This document shows, one piece after another, positions 24,486 to 35,401 of a DNA stretch of 64,000 nucleotides. This stretch comes from Aurelia coerulea (taxonomy: Eukaryota; Cnidaria; Scyphozoa; Semaeostomeae; Ulmaridae): contig CM076959.1 in assembly GCA_039566865.1 (NCBI GenBank), positions 9,283,501 through 9,347,500 of the forward strand. Direction: 5' to 3'. Under the pieces are notes generated by a model that ran no database searches, was not told the DNA's origin, and saw only the letters and a list, made by a program, of their open reading frames with translations. Each line of letters opens with the position of its first letter. The stretch's first letter is position 1. The translations under genes and the position numbers were made by a program.

Positions 24486-24944
24486 TGTATTCATTGCATT
24501 ATAAAATCTACGTTGGTTAAGCAAATGTGAATAAGTTATGCATGAAATGAAAGCTCGTTCAAAAAACCAATCGATCGGTACCAATTTCGGTATATTTCAG
24601 TTTTAAACAAGAGAATTATTAACGTTTTGCTATCTTCTTTGCTGCCACTCTCCAAATAAGGGATTGTTCTGGTCACGCGACTATATTTAAGACAATGAAA
24701 TATTAATAATTTGATACGATATAAAATTTTAAGAAAAGTCAGTAGGTTTCAGCATTCTAACTTGTTCCAGCTAAGAGCTATAATTGATAATTCAGTGGGG
24801 GGCATAATGGCCCGTCGGGTAAAAAAGGGTTAACCTCTGGTTGCAGTGGGGGGGGGGGAGTTTAGAGTGGAGCAAAATAAGTCATGGCAAATTCACAGAG
24901 TTCACTGTGATTTTGTTTCAGCTGATGAAAAAGGTGCGAGTTTA

Positions 24945-25326
24945 CAGTAAATATGAGAACCTACAAAAATAAGAATCGACAAGTATTTTCCCTAAATAAT
25001 CTACCTTGTAATTAAGAACATGTTTTAGTTTGATGAAACAATTTTTTATTGCAAGGATAATACAGTTGAATCGTTGATCGTCCTTATTAAACTGACTTTT
25101 GTAGCAGTTGACTGTTAAAATTTGAACATTCTTTCTTGCTGTTTGTAAGGTTAGAATTAGTCATTCGGTCCGTAATAAAATTGCTGAAACAAATACAAGA
25201 GTTGAAATCTGTTGACGATGACTCCTGAAACGTTTACAAAAGAAACCCTTCCAATAACAACCTTTAAGAATAATTATACACCGACAATAATCTAATTACC
25301 TTTGAAGTAAGAACCTAGTTTACCCT
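24945..25326. mobile_element. Pogo-like MITE copy 2, left part
   Basis: Begins CAGTAAATATGAGAACC after TA and aligns with the element at 10477-10899. The alignment stops at 25326 where the 6.3-kb long-TIR element begins. The missing right end continues at about 31641-31663 (gttctatacgagcaatttcc). Confidence 0.7.
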
Positions 25327-25377
25327 GGTTCTATCATGGGTATTGTGGACACAATTTGTGTCGATCGTGTCCACAAT

Positions 25378-25536
25378 AGACCATTTTGACATTTAGAAAA
25401 GGGCCTGGGGAGAGCAACATTTTTCTGGTAAATGGCTGCCACAGGGCTTTTCACCAACGATAAATTGAACTGTGGCAGCCATTTACCAGAAAAATGTTGC
25501 TCTCCCCAGGCCCTTTTCTAAATGTCAAAATGGTCT
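25378..25536. mobile_element. 159-bp perfect hairpin MITE, AT TSD
   Basis: Two ~67-bp arms with no mismatch seen flank a loop of about 25 bp. Termini AGACCATTTTGACATTTAG and complement, flanked by AT. It lies in the left TIR of the 6.3-kb element; the right TIR reads straight through the target (cacaatacctgacc), which proves the insertion. Confidence 0.95.
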
Positions 25537-25952
25537 ATACCTGACCTAAATGTTACTAAATGAATGAATGTATTTCGTTACCTTGCTCGTCTTCATTTAA
25601 TGAGTATCTCTGCGCTTTTGCCTCGGCATTCATTCTTGCTTACTCAAGTTCGTAACGGCCTAAGATTTTTGAACAGTGCCGCGCTCTAAACTAGTTCCCA
25701 GCCCAGACCGCGCATTCCTCCCAACGACTCATCCTGAAATTGAAAATTGAATGGGAGGGCAATCGACCGCAAATCCCACTAAGGCTTTTCGTACACACCG
25801 CGAAACATTGAAATCGCCTTATAAGGGGCGCAACCATGGTTTGTGTCACATGACTGGATGTGAAGACAGCTTGAGCTCACGGAGGTGGTACTCGCCGTGG
25901 CAAATCGCTGCAACAACAACCGTTTTCTAAGTAAAGCTAACGAAAGCTAACG

Positions 25953-25984
25953 ATGGCTAGAGACTATCCAACCAAGGACTATCG
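25953..25984 (+). other. Possible first coding exon inside the 6.3-kb element
   Basis: Just inside the left TIR, ATG GCT AGA begins an 11-codon frame (MARDYPTKDYR) that ends at a consensus donor, TATCG|gtgagt. No downstream partner exon could be assigned. It could be the 5' exon of a lost or captured gene. Confidence 0.25.
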
Positions 25985-26586
25985 GTGAGTTCAGTTTCAT
26001 TTAAATAAAATAAACATTTTTCGTCTGTCTTGTACTGGACGGGGAAAGAAAAACAGTTTCCTTCAGAAGAAAAGAAGACATTCGACATTGAATTATTTGA
26101 GAGAAAGCGAAGGTAATGGGTTGCAAACATAATGATAGGCCTCAATCAAGTCGGGAAAAAATTTTCCAATCAATGGATTTTTTCTCGGATTTTTTATCAG
26201 GCAGCCCCCACAAATTTAATCTCCCCCTACACCCATGTTTGGGGGCAAAGTAATAGGGATCAGGTCATTATTGGAGAAGACCTGATTCTTACCAAACTGT
26301 CTCTTAGCTGCTCAATCTAGCTGCTCAGCTGAATAGGTATCGGTGATTATCGTAGGATTCACAGGCTTCACAAGATAGCCTTTTGTCCTGCACTATGCAT
26401 CAAAAGCATGACAATTTCATGAAAAATAATTTTGTTTTCTTTTTTTAAGGAGTTTCCATTTCATCAAATGAGGATGAGCATTTCATTCTTCGGATAATTC
26501 TGCTGTCCCCTTCAAGAATTCATTACCAAAGAAAGAAACTCTACTCCACGACAGGATGTTAAGTGGATAGATAAGAAGTCTTTCAG

Positions 26587-26949
26587 CCCGGGGGGGGGGT
26601 ACTTCATTGTTAAGTTGTACTGGACGTGCCGCTCATATGGATGGGTTTTTTCATCCGAAATTCTCTACATATGGGTCTGTTTTTAACCACAATCCTGGTA
26701 GATGGGTAGTTCTTTGAGAATTTTCTTATCAATCGGCCCCATAATGATAATCCACGCAAAAAAACTGAAATTTTCCTTTGTTTCAAATCGACAAATTCAT
26801 ACACATGGGTCAAAAATTTCCTGATATTCATGCAAATGGGCTGGAAATTTTTGAATATTCTGTCATACGAATGGGTCCTTTTCTCAAAATCCAGATTTAG
26901 GTCGAATCATGTTGACAATGAAGTACCCCCCCCCCCCCCCCCCCCCCGG
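26587..26949. mobile_element. 363-bp MITE with poly-G/poly-C ends, 9-bp TSD
   Basis: TIRs are a G run followed by TACTTCATTGT and, at the other end, ACAATGAAGTA followed by a C run of about 20. The exact 9-bp repeat GTCTTTCAG flanks it (26578-26586, 26950-26958). The interior has spaced 'atgggt' motifs and no coding sequence. Confidence 0.9.
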
Positions 26950-27669
26950 GTCTTTCAGATGAAGAAACTGTATGATAGGTGGAGTGTTATCTGTAATAGC
27001 CAATGTTCTCAAGATCACACATCACATCAGCCACATATACTTTGAACTGTAAATTCTGATTCTCATCCAACACAACCATCTTTGAGACAATAAAGCTGTG
27101 AATGGAATGCACTGTATTAAGAGATAGTATGAAAAAGACTTTCGAATGGAAGGGCTCATTTATCGAAGAAAAGGGTTGGTCCTTTGTGCACACCTTTTCC
27201 AAAATAACTGGAAGTCCATTTGAAGTGAATGAGTTCAAATTATTGTGCAGTTCCTGTTTCTAATGCCAGTCCATCATGAATAGAAGCCTGCAAGAAAGAA
27301 TTCACATGTTGCCTGTCACCTATTCAAGAGAGCCTGAGAAACAAGATGTGCTGAATTATCACATTTTTTATATCATCCAACATTGAGAGTGACTTGAAGA
27401 CTAATGTATATACTCTAATTTTGGCATTCCTTTGATAGCTGCAGAAGAGAACCTTTCAAGAAACTGTTAAAAAGGGATGACACAACATAATAAAACATGA
27501 ATTTTTGCCTTTCTTCGGCAAAATGACTGTGCATTGCATACAGTAGCTGGTAGTCCTCTAAAAGTTGGAAGAAACCAATTTGAAGATGTGCAGTCATATT
27601 TTAGTGAATTTTGATTTATTTTGCTCATTGTTGCTCTCTCTGTAGATTTTAGAATGGCTTGCAACAGGC

Positions 27670-28105
27670 CCCAATAGTGGGGGGGGGGGGGGCGGGTATT
27701 TCACCATCCAATTATGCGGGGATGTGTGCCAGCTTTTGGGGTAGTTTCTGACTCAAATATTCTGGGAATGGGATCTATTTTTACAGAAATGTTCTAGGAT
27801 AGGATGGGGACCTACTTTTTACAAGAAAGTGTGAAGATTATTGTGGAAGGGGTATGGAAGCTTTAAGAAACTAGTGAGAAACTGTGAGAACTCAATAATT
27901 ATATTATGATTTTAAGTAATATTTAGTGCTAACATTCCTTGTAAAAATATGGTATGTTTTCCACTAGGAAAATTACATTGAAACAAAAGAGAGCTATTTC
28001 AAAATATTGAATGCATATGGCATTTGTTAAATTTTACTTGGTAGATGCCTCTTAAAGAAGCACGGATGTATGTAGGAAGCATCTCAAACTGGGGGGGGGG
28101 GCACA
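27670..28105. other. Poly-G rich tracts, no gene
   Basis: G runs at about 27680-27692 and 28091-28100 flank sequence with tatttcaccatccaatta. They may be ends of elements like the G-ended MITEs nearby, but no inverted partner was found. Confidence 0.35.
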
Positions 28106-29101
28106 ACATTCTTTCATTAAACCAAAGGGACACTTCCTGAAAATAAAAAGGCCTCTTCTTTGTTTGTTGCTAAGTCTTTGGGAACTTGTGCCCCCATTCA
28201 CTGTAAAGTAGCACTATATCTAGATTTGTTACCCCAGATTTGAAAACTGTTGCTAGGCTATGCTCAAACAGTGATGGTTCTTATTTGAAAGTGTTTAATG
28301 TACTACTACTTGTGTATAAGTGGTTTCTTAACATGTGGATGTTGAAGTGAAGCATTAACTTTTGCCAGACATGCCCCAGTAGCAAATGAGATCTTGTTAT
28401 GGTGCACCAAAATTCGTGAAATCTTGGATCAAATCCACCTTGATTTGGCTACAAACATAAAATTGGCTAAGAAAGGGATGTCAGCTGTGAAATATACATA
28501 TTTTGATTGAAATGCAACTGACATACAGGGATAATCATCGTATTTTTTCTGCAAAAAATCACTTCACCTGGGGGAAACTACATGCAGGTAATTTGTAATT
28601 TCTCTTTAGCAACTGCTTAAGTCAACCCTTGGATTGCCAAAAAATGAAGAAACTCCAGTACACCAGAAAAACACAACCTGAGAAAAAAGTTTGTTTTGAT
28701 ACATTTCTGCTTATTCCCTGTATCATATTACTACAGAAGTACTTGTGAGCAATGCCAAAACATTTCAAAACAACATTTTTTGCACAGGAAGTAAACATGA
28801 AGGGGTAAGGAGCTGAGTGATGAAATTCTGATAATTGTAAGAAAATTTCAGTACTCCATATACTTAGCTCCTTGGGAAAAATATGTAATCTTCCTATTCT
28901 GTAGAACAGTGCACTACAATTGGTAGTCTTAAGTCTGACAACCCCATAGACAATTGCTTTGGATGGAAATGAGTTTCAGAAATACGTTATAAGGGTAGGT
29001 TGGAATAGGCAAAATGGGGCAAGGGTGCAGCAAAATGGGCAACTTAATTTTTGCTGCTAAAAGTGAGAAAAAAATGGCATGGGTTGCAAACTTGTAGAGT
29101 T

Positions 29102-29757
29102 TTCAATCAAGCTTATGAAGGTGAAGTTGCGGTTTTTAGCAACGAGCATTGGGATGGCAGAGGTATAGAGAAGACATAATCAAGTCTGTGACCCCTTGCC
29201 CTGACAATCAAGTGGCGAGGCTCTACTCTACTGGGGATCAAACCCTGTCTGCCACCTCTTTGGCTTTAAACTTGGAGGCCCAGGTGGGGGGGGGGGGGGT
29301 ACTGTGGTATATTTCAGATAAGGGTACTCAGGTTACTCTTTGGGTTTAAAATTTGTGCAAGAGTTATTTTTTTGGGTCAGTTATTTTTACAATAAATTTT
29401 TTGATTTGAGTTCTTGAAGTTCTGGCTTACTTTTTTGGGTCTCAAATGTGGGGAAAAGTAAAAATGATAGATAAAGATATCCTACAAATAACATTAAAAT
29501 CAAGCAATATTACTGAAATCAAAATACAGTTAAATTTAAGTATATGTTCAGGTGCTTTTTCTTAGATTTAAGATGCAGACTTCATAATTTTTGGGTATGT
29601 CATGTCATGTGAGAAAAAGTATTTTTTTGGGTCCAAATTTATGCCAAAAATTATTTGTTTGGGTTGTTGCTGTGTACCAGACTGAGCACCCCTATCCTCA
29701 ATATACCAGAGTAACCCCCTGGGGTTAGAGGATTAAACCACTGGGCCACAATATATT
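29102..29757 (-). mobile_element. tRNA-derived SINE, long form, interrupted
   Basis: On the minus strand the head (gtggcccagtggtttaatcc at about 29755-29735) is separated from the rest (B-box region, body and gaaccgcaacttcacc-like tail) by an inserted G-ended MITE at about 29286-29722. Body segments match the SINE at 33241-33491. Confidence 0.7.
29286..29722. mobile_element. G-ended MITE inserted in a SINE
   Basis: Left end: G run then tactgtggtatatttcagat, later gggtactca. Right end: complement of ggttactctggtatattgag, later ggggtgctca. These form an imperfect TIR. Interior is AT-rich with 'ttttttgggtc' repeats. Confidence 0.6.
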
Positions 29758-30816
29758 TAAAGGCTTCAATTCAAGGTCAAAGGTAGTCAAAATCAAAGAG
29801 CATTTAAAAGCAGAAAATTTTTTTCTCAGACTACATCAGAAACAAGTTTATAAGGCACTTTAAGATGGCCAAAAATGTCATACTATTCAAAGAAACTTTT
29901 GACTGCTGAAATTCAAAGATATAGGCAAACATGCCAATGAAATCTTTGTCAGTTTTAAACACACCAAAACACGTCATCTTCCCATTTTATGTTTCATGCA
30001 TCAAGAAACATTTTGTATATATTACAAACAATTGGATCATTATTCACACACTCACAAACTAGCAAAACATAGTATAGTATAAGAACTTTTGGTTTTTACC
30101 AGGCTGAAATTTCAATGTGAAATTGAGAACCTTTCCATTCTATGGGCTGCTCCAAGTATCTTGTTTTAAACTATTGTGTAATAACAAGTGGATAGAAATT
30201 CTTTTCAATGTATCATAAAAGATTTTTGGGAGCAAAGTACCTTGAGATTCAAATGCTAGCTTACAACGGTGTATATAACTAAAACGAATAAATATCCCAG
30301 GACCATAATAGGAAGCATATCCTGATTGGGGGGGCAATTGTTCTTAAAACAATAGAGAACAATACATCTAATTAATGCTTGTGACATGACACCATTGTTT
30401 TCAAAATCATTGGGAAGGTGCTTGAACTTCAATAATGCCCCCCCCCAACTTTCTACAGGCCTAAAATGTACATATTAATAATAATCATTAATTATTATTA
30501 AGTATTATTAAACTTTTTCAAACTTCAACATAGTCTATATACTTTATTTAAATATGAAGAAAAAGAACCAACACTTTCTTATTTATTCACCCCACTTCAA
30601 GTCTCAGCATGTTCAGTCTAAAATTGACAATGGTGCTTTCCTGCATTTTCCTGAATGAAAGGAGCTTGTCTAAATCTCTGTCAAATGGAATTTACTGCAA
30701 GTCTTTGCAGCATGATGTCAGTTAACAGTTCTGCCTTCGTTTTGTAACAAGACGAGACAAGTTGCATGTATAAATCTTGGACTTGAAAGCCTTCACAAAA
30801 TTTAGGCCAATATTTG

Positions 30817-30984
30817 TTACATCTTTCTTGGTGCACTAATCAGCTCATAAGTAGCCTCCAGTTTCTTCACCATATAAGCTGCCAAAACTTCAAATGTTTT
30901 CCTGCACTCGCCATCTGCATCTCCCCAGGTAAAAGTAACTGCTCTGCTGTTCTGTTTTGCAAATTCTTTCGTTCCCCAAAGATT
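30817..30984 (-). CDS. Exon-like reading frame, unidentified
   Basis: A 54-codon frame ending in TAA reads with protein-like composition (WGTKEFAKQNSRAVTFTWGD, then KTFEVLAAYMVKKLEATYEL). An AATAAA lies about 230 bp beyond the stop on the minus strand near 30582-30587. No convincing acceptor was found, and no family is recognised. It could be the last exon of a gene carried by the 6.3-kb element or a chance frame. Confidence 0.3.
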   Translation of the reverse strand, partial: NLWGTKEFAKQNSRAVTFTWGDADGECRKTFEVLAAYMVKKLEATYELISAPRKM

Positions 30985-31663
30985 TCACCCTGGGGCCATA
31001 GGTCCCTTCAGCAAGAATTCGGAGCCGCGCTCTCGAGATACAAAGATACCAAAGTATGAAACTATTGTACTCATCTCATTGTTTTCCTTTGAATAACAAA
31101 CAATCTCTTGACATTTTCAGGAGTTCTATCCCACTTGATGCCATCAGCCAAGACGATACGACTAATACGACATACAAGACATTTTGTTTTTGTTCTGCCA
31201 TGTGTTCTCTTCTCCCGCCATTTTTAAAAACCAATTTCTATTCAATCATTACCCGCTGAAAATGACGTAGTATTTCTAGTAGCTATTGTTCAAATTTCAT
31301 TGTTATTCGTAGCGCCCCCGCAGCACAATGTTTCGCGGTGTGTACGAAAAGCCTTAGTGGGATTTGCGGTCGATTGCCCTCCCATTTAATTTTCAATTTC
31401 AGGATGAGTCGTTGGGAGGAATGCGCGGTCTGGGCTGGGAACTAGTTTAGAGCGCGGCACTGTTCAAAAATCTTAGGCCGTTACGAACTTGAGTAAGCAA
31501 GAATGAATGCCGAGGCAAAAGCGCAGAGATACTCATTAAATGAAGACGAGCAAGGTAACGAAATACATTCATTCATTTAGTAACATTTAGGTCAGGTATT
31601 GTGGACACGATTGACACAAATTGTGTCCACAATACCCATGGTTCTATACGAGCAATTTCCTAC

Positions 31664-33240
31664 ATGCGGTAATTCAAAGTACAACTTTTTAGAAGCAAAA
31701 GTCAAATATCCCCTTTTACCCCGGTTTGATCCATTTTGCCCTCCTCCACCCTACCAAATATATGACAAATCAGAAATCTGTTACCTTAACATTAATGTTA
31801 AAATCTGATGAAGAATCTAGCTAGCGAAATGCTAGCCATCCTTTTCTAATAGGTGTATAAAAAAGGTTACCGCTCAAAAATGTACATCTCTCTCGAATGA
31901 AGGGTCTGACATAAATGAGATAATGATTTTCTGGAAAACCGACTCGTGCGGTTTTATTTGATTTATAGATATTGAAAAAGTGTGCCTATGGAGTTTGCAA
32001 GCAAGAAAAAAAGTAGGCATAAATGAGGTAGAGCTTCTTTTCACACATTGTTCTATCAAACGATATTCTGCTACATTTTGTAGAATTTTCGAATGTGCAT
32101 AATAGTGATAGAAGCTTTAACGTCACTCAGTCGAACCTCGCGTATGAAAATGTATAAAAATAACGCTCGATCCAGGCTCTTTTGTAGAATAGCTATAAGG
32201 TCTATTGTATAATATAATGTACGTCGGACCATTTTCCAATCAAAAAACAAATCTTTACGTTGGTAATGTCATCAGAGAGTTAGAAAGCAGTAAGTAAGAT
32301 TGTTGCGATCAAAGCGGCCCTTCGTCAAAAACTGTTTCACATAAATTGAAATGTCTTCCTTTCAAAATTTCTTCAGAAAAAAGACTTGGTGCAGCTAAAG
32401 TCATTAGACAGCTTTTGGTTGTCAAAAGGTTTTGTGAACTACAACGTTGCTTTTGTCAAAAATAATTAAGTCATTTTTGCATTTTTAACTTCCTATTTTG
32501 ATTACAACAAAAGAAAACTTTAAGATTTGCTTTGCTAGAGCGGCCTCGCCAAAATTTAGCACCTACTAAAGAAACTGCCTTCAATGTTACCGCTTTGAGT
32601 AAATTCAAAATAAAAAGACTTTAGGTTTAGTGATAACCAAGGAACCCGCGAAGATAGTTTGCTGACGGCATTGAGTTCACTTCCTTTGATATTCATGCAT
32701 AAACGTAATTATGGTGAATTTTAGAAAATAGCCTACCTAAAATGGAATTGCAAGTACTTTTGAATTCTCCTTCATCTTTCGTACAGGTACTTTTATTTTA
32801 CTCGCTGAAAAGTTTAATTTTCAACATATCACAAAAGCTTGCTCCGCCTATTCAGGCTAAATTTAGAAAGAAATCCCATTTTTATTTTGTGTTCTGGTGG
32901 GTTGTGATTAGGAGGGATTCAGATTGTCAGTTTTCCCCATTTTTGGGTACCCGGTAGCACTTCAGTTCTCTGTGATGCAGTTATATCACTCCACGACAAT
33001 TTCGTATGCCTTTCATTAAAGATTAGAAATTCACTAAAATCCCTAAAAAATCCCAAAATCCAATATTTCAAAAGGTCTCACAAGCTTCTCAGAAATTAGA
33101 GATACACCCGTCCTTGGATATATTTTTGATGTTATTGAAGGGGAACAGCTTAAATTCAACGAGAAAGGATTGACTACTGTGAGGAAAGAGTTCAGAGAAA
33201 AAACAGCAATATTTTCCATGAAGAAATATTCCATGAAGGT
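31664..33240. other. No gene seen
   Basis: Intronic AT-rich DNA of the G-H intron. Small frames only, without splice or motif support. Confidence 0.5.
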
Positions 33241-33491
33241 GTTGTGGCGCAATGATGTAATCCACTTACTTTGCAGTCAGAACAGTCAGGTGGACAGGGT
33301 TCGATACTCGGTAGAGCCCCACCACTTGAGCGTCATGACAAGGGGTCGCAGACTCGATTAGGCCTATTCTACTTCTGCGATCCCAGCGCTTGGCGCTAGA
33401 AACCGCAACTTCACCTTCACCTTCACCTTCACCTTCACCTTCACCTTCACCTTCACCTTCACCTTCACCTTCACCTTCACCTTCACCTTCA
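33241..33491 (+). mobile_element. tRNA-derived SINE, long form
   Basis: Head ttgtggcgcaatgatgtaat (A-box-like), B-box-like GGTTCGATACT at 33299-33309, body with gagcgtcatgacaaggggtc, and a tail of about 14 TTCACC hexamers (33408-33491). The tail resumes as caccttcacc at 34028-34038 after a LINE fragment, so the SINE was the target of that insertion. Confidence 0.85.
33408..33491. repeat. (TTCACC)n microsatellite, SINE tail
   Basis: About 14 perfect hexamers. In the minus direction it reads as an EGEGEG frame, which is an artefact. Confidence 0.95.
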
Positions 33492-34027
33492 CGAAAGAGC
33501 ATTAAGAATCGCTTACAAGGATACGTCATCAAATTTTAAAGAATTGTTTATAAAGGCAGCCTCAGTCACCATTCACCAAAGAAATCTACAGTTGCTAACT
33601 ACAGAAATTTATAAGACCAAACATGCTCTTAATTCTAAATTCATGGGTGAAATCTTCGTCGAGAAGAACATCTCATATAGCCTGAGATGTAATGACCACC
33701 TGTCACTACCAATTCCACGCACAAATGCGTATGGTATGGAGACAATCAGGTACACTGGACACAAACTCTGGCAATCGTTGCCACTAGAAATAAAAGAGTC
33801 TCATACCTTGACAGAATTTAAGAGGAAAATAAAAAAACATCAGTTCAGCGACTGTAGATTGTGCAAGATCTATGTAAATAATTCAGGATTTTCATAAAAA
33901 CATGTAAATAGGACTATTCAGTTTTCACTTTTGTTAAATGGTTGGCCTTAATTAGTTTTCTTAACTATCTTTATCATGCCAACCTTAAATAAATAAATCA
34001 TTATTATTATTATTATTATTGTTATTA
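33492..34027 (+). pseudogene. LINE-B 3' fragment
   Basis: From ALRIAYKDTSSNFKELF (33499 on) to the stop at 33897 the frame aligns with the end of the LINE-B open reading frame on the minus strand at 46.1-46.5 kb (ALRIAYKDHGSDFGSLLEQ). It keeps the C-terminal Cys motif DCRLCK. It ends with an AT-rich 3' UTR and a TTA microsatellite (33999-34027) as 3' tail. Everything upstream is missing (5' truncation, usual for LINEs). Confidence 0.88.
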
Positions 34028-34527
34028 TTCACCTTCACCAATATGGAACAGGCGGGCGTTCTCAAAAAGGGCGAATTTCAGAAAATTAGACAGGTTAAAC
34101 TGCTGCATGTTAAGTCACGGGCTAAGAAAAGAGAGAGCTTATATGCTGCAACCAAAAACAGCAACCTGTCACAAAGGTGAAGGAACCTTTTCGCTGTAAG
34201 TTCCTTTTTTGAAACGACTTGCTCGGGAAAATAAATAGCATTTTCTTCGAAAGGTGCTTGATTGGGGGTGATGCTGCTCAAGTTTCTTCTGCCTGTGAAA
34301 ATACATTACAAATATGTCCAAAAAGGAAGCTACCTAATTTCGACCTGTGTTTCCTTTGTTACTCTTTACGAATTCCCTGGAGACCAACTTTGCATAAACT
34401 ATGCAACAAAAGAAAGCACAGGAGATGGGGCACAGGAGAAAGCACAGGAGAAAATCACTATCTCCTTCATCTCAGACATCTCGCTCTTGAGATATCTTAA
34501 TTCATCGAGCGGTAGCATCTGTTTACA

Positions 34528-34547
34528 TAATAATAATAATAATAATT
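34528..34547. repeat. (TAA)n microsatellite
   Basis: About six TAA units just left of the TTAA-flanked MITE. Confidence 0.8.
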
Positions 34548-34558
34548 TCTCAACTTAA

Positions 34559-35251
34559 AGACAAATGACGGAGATATAAGGTAATTAAAAATAAGGGGCC
34601 TGGGCAATCTAAATATAGCCTATTGAATTCCATTGTATTTGATGATATCGAGAGATTAGCAAATCAATTAGACAAATGAAAGCACTAAGACTACCCTCAC
34701 ATGAGCAAACTCAAACCGGTCTGAGTTTCAAATCAGTTTGAGTTTCAATTCGGTCTGCGGTCTAAGACCTTGGAGTGCTCACATGACGCAGGCGAATTGA
34801 AACTCAGGTCGACCTGAGATTCGTTTCGGTTTCTCAGGTCGGTTTGAGTTTTCAGGTCGACCTAAGATTTTCATGTGAGCAGAAACTTTTTCCGTTTCGG
34901 GGCGAATTGAAATTTCAAAACAATTGTGAATGACATTCCTTGCGTTCCTTTGGCAATCAAAACAATCAAGATAAATCTTCAACAATGCAATCATAATTGT
35001 TCTGAATGACAGGGGAATGCGCTCATTGTTTGTATTCAGGAAATGTTTGTCAAATGCGTATGTGTAGAACAAGTGAGCTGAACTCAAACCGATCTGAGAA
35101 TGTTCATGTGAGGGGGAGGGAAATTAGCAGACACAGCCAAATTTCAAACCGATTTGAAACTCAGATCGGTCTGAGTTTTCTCATGTGAGGGTAGTCTAAG
35201 CCATCTTTTGTTCTATTTTTAAACTAGGCGCAATATATCCGTCATTTGTCT
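34559..35251. mobile_element. TTAA MITE, interrupted by another MITE
   Basis: Termini AGACAAATGACGGAGATATA and its near complement, flanked by TTAA (34555-34558, 35252-35255). An uninterrupted copy lies at 59048-59228. A 506-bp MITE at 34690-35195 splits this one. Confidence 0.9.
34690..35195. mobile_element. 506-bp MITE with 5-bp TSD
   Basis: Termini ACTACCCTCACATGAG and CTCATGTGAGGGTAGT, flanked by CTAAG on both sides (34685-34689, 35196-35200). Subterminal repeats of 'gtctgagttt' and 'aggtcgacct' occur in both orientations. The copy of the host MITE at 59 kb reads through this site, confirming the insertion. Confidence 0.92.
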
Positions 35252-35401
35252 TTAAGGTTAGCTTCTCGTCTAGCTGATGCTAATTAACACCAACCAAAAG
35301 TTACACACCCTGCAGTGGCCAATGCCATCTTTACAACAGATAAGATGTTCCAATAATCGGAAATTGCTTTTTATTCTGACTCAAAAACAATATTAAATTA
35401 C

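Larger units (their letters stand above)
22692..24829. mobile_element. 2.1-kb piggyBac-like non-autonomous element
   Basis: Termini CCCTATTTTACACGG and GGGTAAAAAAGGG are imperfect inverted repeats flanked by TTAA (22688-22691, 24830-24833). TTAA plus a CCCT start is characteristic of piggyBac (established). No transposase frame was found. Inside are two more inverted repeats: 22875-23178 with 23589-23880, and 24107-24270 with 24322-24485. It begins 16 bp beyond the end of FB1 copy 2. Confidence 0.75.
25335..31639. mobile_element. 6.3-kb element with ~314-bp terminal inverted repeats
   Basis: Left TIR 25335-25813 (including a 159-bp MITE) and right TIR 31326-31640 are close inverted copies: tattgtggacacaatttgtg, agtaagcaagaatgaatgcc, ggatttgcggtcgattgcc. 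The duplicated flank ggttctat occurs at 25327-25334 and 31640-31647, giving a 7-8 bp TSD. Long TIRs with a 7-9 bp TSD are seen in MULE, P and hAT-type elements; which applies is undecided because no transposase was recognised. The interior holds MITEs, a SINE, poly-G/C tracts and small exon-like frames (25953-25984 plus, 30817-30984 minus). It is inserted in a pogo-like MITE. Confidence 0.88.

Noticed and set aside
31090..31220. Possible first exon MAGEENTW on the minus strand near the right TIR
   Set aside because: The ATG frame soon meets a stop, and the protein-like stretch (CLVCRISRIVLADGIKWD) is in another frame; no clear splice pair.
33266..33532. Minus-strand EGEGEG protein
   Set aside because: It is a translation of the TTCACC microsatellite and SINE.
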